The position numbers and the translations under genes are program-made. The notes beneath the pieces were generated by a model. It did no database searches. It worked only from the letters and a program-made list of their open reading frames with translations, and was not told the DNA's origin. Shown piece by piece: positions 7,066 through 9,888 of a DNA stretch of 9,888 nt. The stretch lies in NCBI GenBank assembly GCA_003646055.1, contig QNDZ01000051.1, forward strand, positions 1 through 9,888, given 5' to 3'. Position 1 is the stretch's first letter. Every line of letters begins with the position of its first letter. Origin of the DNA: a bacterium. GTDB lineage: Bacteria > Hydrothermota > UBA3072 > B12-G15.

Positions 7066-8166
7066 TTACTTCTCCTTCTTTTCCTTACCCTTGACTGCGT
7101 ATTTCCTTATGAATTCCTCTGTCTTATCCCTTGCAATGGAATCAGGGAACTGAACTGGCGGAGATTTCATAAGATAACTGGAGGGCTCAATCAGAGGACC
7201 TGCAAGCCCATTATCCATTGCAAGTTTCAGAAGCCTTATTGCATCAATAATCACACCAGCGGAGTTTGGTGAATCCCAGACTTCCAGTTTAAGTTCCATA
7301 TTTAATGGAACATCACCAAAGGTCTTTCCTTCTATCCTCATATAAGCCCACTTCCTGTCTGTGAGCCATGCAACATAATCAGATGGGCCAATGTGGATAT
7401 TCTCCTCCCCTATATCATAAGGAAGGAGTGATGTTACTGCCTGTGTTTTTGAAATCTTTTTGGATTCAAGCCTCTCCCTTTCAAGCATATTTAAGAAGTC
7501 TGTATTTCCACCAATGTTCAACTGAAAGGTTCTCTCTATCTTCACGCCTCTGTCCACAAAGAGTTTTGTTAAAACCCTGTGTGTTATTGTTGCACCAACC
7601 TGGGACTTAATATCATCACCTATAATGGGGAGTCCCCTCTCTTTAAACCTATCAGCCCAGTATTTAGAACTTGCTATGAATACGGGAATTGCGTTTATGA
7701 ATCCAACACCTGCCTGAAGTGCCTGCTCAACATACCACTTTGTTGCCTCTTCACTACCAACAGGAAGATAGTTAATCACCATATCAGCCTTTGTCTCTTT
7801 GAGCACCTTAACAATGTCCACTGTGGAACCTGGTGCCTTCTCAATAACCTTTGAAAGATACTTGCCAATCCCATCGTGGGTCATTCCTCTCAAAACCTTG
7901 ACACCTGTCTTTGGAACATCTGTGAACTTGTAAGTGTTGTTTGGGTATGCAAAGATTGCCTCGGCAAGGTCTTTCCCAACCTTTGTTTTATTAATATCAA
8001 AGGCTGCAACAAACTCTATGTCCCTGATATGATAACCACCAAGGTTTACATGCATAAGACCAGGTATCATCTCATCCTCTTTTGCATTTCTGTAATAGTA
8101 AACACCCTGAACCAGTGATGAAGCACAGTTGCCAACACCTATGATAGCAACCCTTATTTTACCCAT
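7066..8166 (-). CDS. ino1: Myo-inositol-1(3)-phosphate synthase
   Basis: This NAD-dependent enzyme converts glucose 6-phosphate into inositol 3-phosphate, the entry to all inositol compounds. The 366-residue protein is the short prokaryotic (mycobacterial/archaeal) form, not the ~510-residue eukaryotic one. It has the Rossmann motif [12 protein letters not shown] (6-17), [38 protein letters not shown] and [15 protein letters not shown], which hold the nucleotide and active-site residues of the family. The C terminus is a Lys/Glu tail. The start ATG has AAAGGAGG upstream within the end of the CDP-alcohol phosphatidyltransferase gene and lies one base past its stop. Adjacency to that gene suggests the product becomes a lipid head group. 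No inositol monophosphatase is visible in the window. Confidence 0.95.
   Translation of the reverse strand: MGKIRVAIIGVGNCASSLVQGVYYYRNAKEDEMIPGLMHVNLGGYHIRDIEFVAAFDINKTKVGKDLAEAIFAYPNNTYKFTDVPKTGVKVLRGMTHDGIGKYLSKVIEKAPGSTVDIVKVLKETKADMVINYLPVGSEEATKWYVEQALQAGVGFINAIPVFIASSKYWADRFKERGLPIIGDDIKSQVGATITHRVLTKLFVDRGVKIERTFQLNIGGNTDFLNMLERERLESKKISKTQAVTSLLPYDIGEENIHIGPSDYVAWLTDRKWAYMRIEGKTFGDVPLNMELKLEVWDSPNSAGVIIDAIRLLKLAMDNGLAGPLIEPSSYLMKSPPVQFPDSIARDKTEEFIRKYAVKGKEKKEK
7072..7077 (-). promoter_or_regulatory. Shine-Dalgarno of tmk that points to the AUA start
   Basis: AAGGAG lies within the last Lys-Glu codons of ino1, seven bases before ATA at 7064 and just before the ino1 stop. Position and spacing are what a normal ATG start would have. 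This is the main sequence evidence that translation begins at 7064 and not at the GTG at 6959. Confidence 0.65.
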
Positions 8167-8167
8167 T

Positions 8168-8731
8168 TCAAACCTCCTTTTTTAATACTTTCCAGACATG
8201 ATAAATCCTGTGTATTGCTGTGATATTTGTCATCACCGCAATAAAACCAAGAACATAGAGGAGAATGTACTTATAAAGGATAAGCCCCAATATCATGAGG
8301 GCTACCCTTTCACCCCTCTGCATAAAACCTACCTTTACATCAACTCCCAATGCCTCTCCCCTTGCCCTTGCAAAACTCGTAATAAAAGAACCAAGCAAAC
8401 TGGCAAGGGCAAGATACATCAGGATGCCATCTTTACTCCAGAGTGCTACACCTGTGAATATAAAAAAATCTGAATACCTGTCAAGCGTAGAATCAAGGAA
8501 TGCCCCAAACCTTGAGGTCTTCCCCTTCAATCTGGCAACACCACCATCTATCATATCAAAAATAGAACCTGCAAGTATAATCCACCCTGCAAGGAAAGGA
8601 TAACCTTTCACAAGCACATAAACACCGATAAGCACAATGAAAAATCCCAGAAGGGTTAAAAAATTCGGTGGGAAAACAGAAAAACCTTTAACAAGTGGAT
8701 TAAAAATCCTTCTTATCCAATCCCTGTACAT
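8168..8731 (-). CDS. CDP-alcohol phosphatidyltransferase, likely phosphatidylinositol-phosphate synthase
   Basis: This integral membrane enzyme moves a phosphatidyl group from CDP-diacylglycerol (or an analogue) to an alcohol. The 187-residue protein has about six hydrophobic segments and the full family signature: Asp59, Asp62-Gly63, Ala66-Arg67, Gly76, Asp80 and Asp84, spaced D-x2-DG-x2-AR-x8-G-x3-D-x3-D. Later motifs [11 protein letters not shown] and QRGERVALM resemble the SYxKARAE and ERxER stretches of actinobacterial phosphatidylinositol-phosphate synthase. Together with ino1 one base downstream, this makes inositol 3-phosphate the likely acceptor. A di-myo-inositol-phosphate-phosphate synthase, used for thermolytes, is the main alternative. 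Against that, no inositol-phosphate cytidylyltransferase domain is fused here or found next to it. The ATG has a strong AAGGAGGTG. It is the first gene of the ino1-tmk-ctp operon. Confidence 0.88.
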   Translation of the reverse strand: MYRDWIRRIFNPLVKGFSVFPPNFLTLLGFFIVLIGVYVLVKGYPFLAGWIILAGSIFDMIDGGVARLKGKTSRFGAFLDSTLDRYSDFFIFTGVALWSKDGILMYLALASLLGSFITSFARARGEALGVDVKVGFMQRGERVALMILGLILYKYILLYVLGFIAVMTNITAIHRIYHVWKVLKKEV

Positions 8732-8748
8732 ACACCTCCTTTTTAATT

Positions 8749-8777
8749 AGAGTATTGCTCCATTGAGAGTTTGTCAA
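8749..8777 (-). promoter_or_regulatory. Predicted promoter of the phosphatidyltransferase-ino1-tmk-ctp operon
   Basis: On the minus strand a perfect TTGACA (8777-8772) is followed after 17 bases by TACTCT (8754-8749), a poor -10. The predicted transcript would begin about 11 bases before the ATG, only just including the Shine-Dalgarno. That tightness and the weak -10 lower confidence. Confidence 0.4.
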
Positions 8778-8832
8778 CAGAAATTTTTCAAAATCTTTGA
8801 TTTTTTATAAGGGTTTCTTAAGAAAAAAGTTA

Positions 8833-8860
8833 TTGACTTAAAAATATTTGTTGTTAAAAT
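8833..8860 (+). promoter_or_regulatory. Predicted sigma-70-type promoter of the cysteine-rich protein/MBL unit
   Basis: TTGACT (8833-8838) and TAAAAT (8855-8860) are separated by 16 bases, each five of six to consensus. Transcription would begin near 8867. That leaves a leader of about 14 bases that still contains the AAAGGAG ribosome binding site at 8869-8875. Confidence 0.55.
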
Positions 8861-8880
8861 AGTTCTAAAAAGGAGTGCAT

Positions 8881-9081
8881 ATGAAAGAGTGTAATATGAA
8901 AATGAACCTATCACATTGTAATTGCTCATATGAACCCTGTCCAAGAAAGGGTATATGTTGTGAGTGTATCCAGTATCATAGAAGCATGGGGGAACTCCCA
9001 GCATGTTTCTTCCCTGATGATGTGGAAAGAACCTACGATAGGTCAATCCGGAAATTTGTTGAGATATATGGGAAAAGGTGA
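8881..9081 (+). CDS. Small cysteine-rich protein, DUF6485-like
   Basis: This 66-residue protein has eight cysteines (4, 13, 15, 20, 26, 27, 29, 42) and His12 and His33. They are arranged CNC-x4-C-x5-CCEC-x3-H, then LPACFFP. I recall this pattern from small bacterial proteins grouped as DUF6485; that assignment is from memory and unchecked. The cysteine spacing suggests a bound zinc ion or an iron-sulfur centre, but no function is known to me. The last ~22 residues (from [10 protein letters not shown]) are charged and probably helical. ATG 8881 is chosen because AAAGGAG ends five bases upstream; a GTG at 8875 in the same frame is part of that site. The MBL hydrolase follows after 26 bases on the same strand, so the two are probably co-transcribed. 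Confidence 0.82.
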   Translation: MKECNMKMNLSHCNCSYEPCPRKGICCECIQYHRSMGELPACFFPDDVERTYDRSIRKFVEIYGKR

Positions 9082-9107
9082 TTCAAAAAGAGGGGTGAAA
9101 GAGGCTT

Positions 9108-9888
9108 ATGAAGATTAAACTATGGGGAACCAGGGGCTCAATACCAAGCCCTGGTAAAGAAACGGTTAAATATGGTGGGAATACAACGTGTGTCCAGGTA
9201 TCCCTGAATTCTGGAACGGAAATCATTATTGATGCAGGAACAGGTATAAGGAAACTTGGAAAGGTTCTACTTCAGAATGGAGTTAAGGAGATTCACCTGT
9301 TTATAACCCATTCACACTGGGATCATATACAGGGGTTTCCATTCTTTGTTCCAGTTTATATAAAGGGCTTCAAGATTCATATTTATGGGGCATCTCCAAC
9401 CTTTGACAGGCTTGTAAGGATACTTTCAGGCCAGATGAAGTTTCTGTACTTCCCTGTTGAATATCACACACTGAATTCAGAGATAGATTACAGGAAGATA
9501 AAGAAAAGAGGGATTGAGATTGACGGTGTGAAAATCACTGCTATAAGGACAAACCATCCCCTTGAAACCCATGCGTTCAAGTTTGAAGAGGATGGAAAAA
9601 CCTTTGTATTTATGACTGATAATGAACTTGATGACAGGGAAAAGGCGGTTGTTCCCTATGAGGAACACCTTAAATTTATTGAGGGTGCAGACCTGCTTAT
9701 ACATGATGCCCAGTATTCAAGGGCTGAATATGAAAATTACATTGGATGGGGACATTCAACATGGGAATCTGTTGTTGAAATGGCAGATGAAGGCGGTGTA
9801 AAAAGGGTTCTGCTCACTCACCACGACCCCGAAAGAAGCGATGAAGCACTTGATAAAATTATAAAAGATGCAAAGGAATATGCAAAGA
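9108..9888 (+). CDS. MBL-fold metallo-hydrolase (partial, cut by the window end)
   Basis: Only the first 260 residues are present and the frame is open at the window edge. The start MKIKLWGTRGSIPSPG and YGGNTTCV are typical of a ribonuclease-Z/PhnP-like branch of the metallo-beta-lactamase fold, often annotated only as MBL-fold hydrolase. Metal ligands visible are His68, His70, Asp72 and His73 in HSHWDH, His150 in TNHP, Asp171 in MTDNE and a His in LTHHD (238-239). The site therefore looks complete for two metal ions. Substrate is unknown; relatives include phosphodiesterases acting on cyclic nucleotides or RNA. The ATG has GAGG three bases upstream and AGGGGTGA a little further. All eleven arginines are AGG/AGA. 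Few residues are probably missing, since the fold is nearly complete. Confidence 0.92.
   Translation, partial: MKIKLWGTRGSIPSPGKETVKYGGNTTCVQVSLNSGTEIIIDAGTGIRKLGKVLLQNGVKEIHLFITHSHWDHIQGFPFFVPVYIKGFKIHIYGASPTFDRLVRILSGQMKFLYFPVEYHTLNSEIDYRKIKKRGIEIDGVKITAIRTNHPLETHAFKFEEDGKTFVFMTDNELDDREKAVVPYEEHLKFIEGADLLIHDAQYSRAEYENYIGWGHSTWESVVEMADEGGVKRVLLTHHDPERSDEALDKIIKDAKEYAK

Larger units (their letters stand above)
8732..8880. other. AT-rich divergent intergenic region
   Basis: This 149-base gap between divergent transcription units is the longest gene-free stretch in the window. It is mostly A/T runs. It holds a minus-strand TTGACA element near the phosphatidyltransferase gene and a plus-strand promoter near the cysteine-rich gene. 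A perfect 12-base palindrome TTTCTTAAGAAA lies between them at 8814-8825. No small gene or structured RNA was recognised. Confidence 0.6.

Noticed and set aside
8774..9046. 90-codon minus-strand open frame across the divergent promoter and the cysteine-rich gene
   Set aside because: It is antisense to the supported cysteine-rich gene, covers the promoter region, has no ribosome binding site and has low-complexity ends.
8930..9118. 62-codon plus-strand frame overlapping the cysteine-rich gene
   Set aside because: It is an alternative frame of the supported gene without a start signal and overlaps the MBL start.
1..9888. CRISPR array, IS element, tRNA, phage or defence genes
   Set aside because: No regularly spaced repeats, transposase motifs, cloverleaf sequences or defence-type domains were seen. 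The window is ordinary core-gene content.

Overview
The window looks like chromosomal core sequence from a bacterium. It is AT-rich and tightly packed, with genes overlapping by ATGA or separated by one base and strong GGAGG-type ribosome binding sites. Arginine is written almost only as AGA/AGG (all 11 arginines of the partial last gene) and the mRNA-like strands are purine-rich, a style common in thermophiles. My guess is a deep-branching, probably uncultured thermophilic lineage (WOR-3/Hydrothermae-like or similar), but this is an impression and not a placement. No IS element, phage gene, tRNA, rRNA, CRISPR array or clear repeat was seen.

Layout. (1) Positions 2-4383, minus strand: an operon transcribed rimO, then an SLH-like putative lipoprotein gene, recJ, pgeF and a small membrane-anchored hypothetical gene. 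It covers S12 methylthiolation, an envelope protein, single-strand DNA exonuclease and a peptidoglycan-editing/purine nucleoside enzyme. (2) Positions 4407-5000, plus strand: a lone rhomboid intramembrane protease. It starts 23 bp from rimO in divergent orientation and ends overlapping the 3' end of the next operon. (3) Positions 4990-8731, minus strand: a four-gene operon transcribed CDP-alcohol phosphatidyltransferase, ino1, tmk, ctp. Its first two genes should make inositol phosphate and attach it to a lipid. The last two are thymidylate kinase and a secreted S41 processing protease. (4) Positions 8732-8880: an AT-rich divergent promoter region. (5) Positions 8881-9888, plus strand: a small cysteine-rich protein (DUF6485-like) followed by a metallo-beta-lactamase-fold hydrolase cut by the window end.

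The most notable points are these. The thymidylate kinase P-loop lies upstream of every usable ATG/GTG/TTG, so the gene appears to start at AUA behind a well-placed Shine-Dalgarno. A 23-bp divergent spacer carries back-to-back -10 elements that would give leaderless rimO and rhomboid mRNAs. The SLH-like gene begins 92 bp inside rimO. The inositol-lipid gene pair is uncommon in bacteria outside actinobacteria and some thermophiles. I found no convincing wholly new multi-gene system; the oddities are in gene starts and packing.
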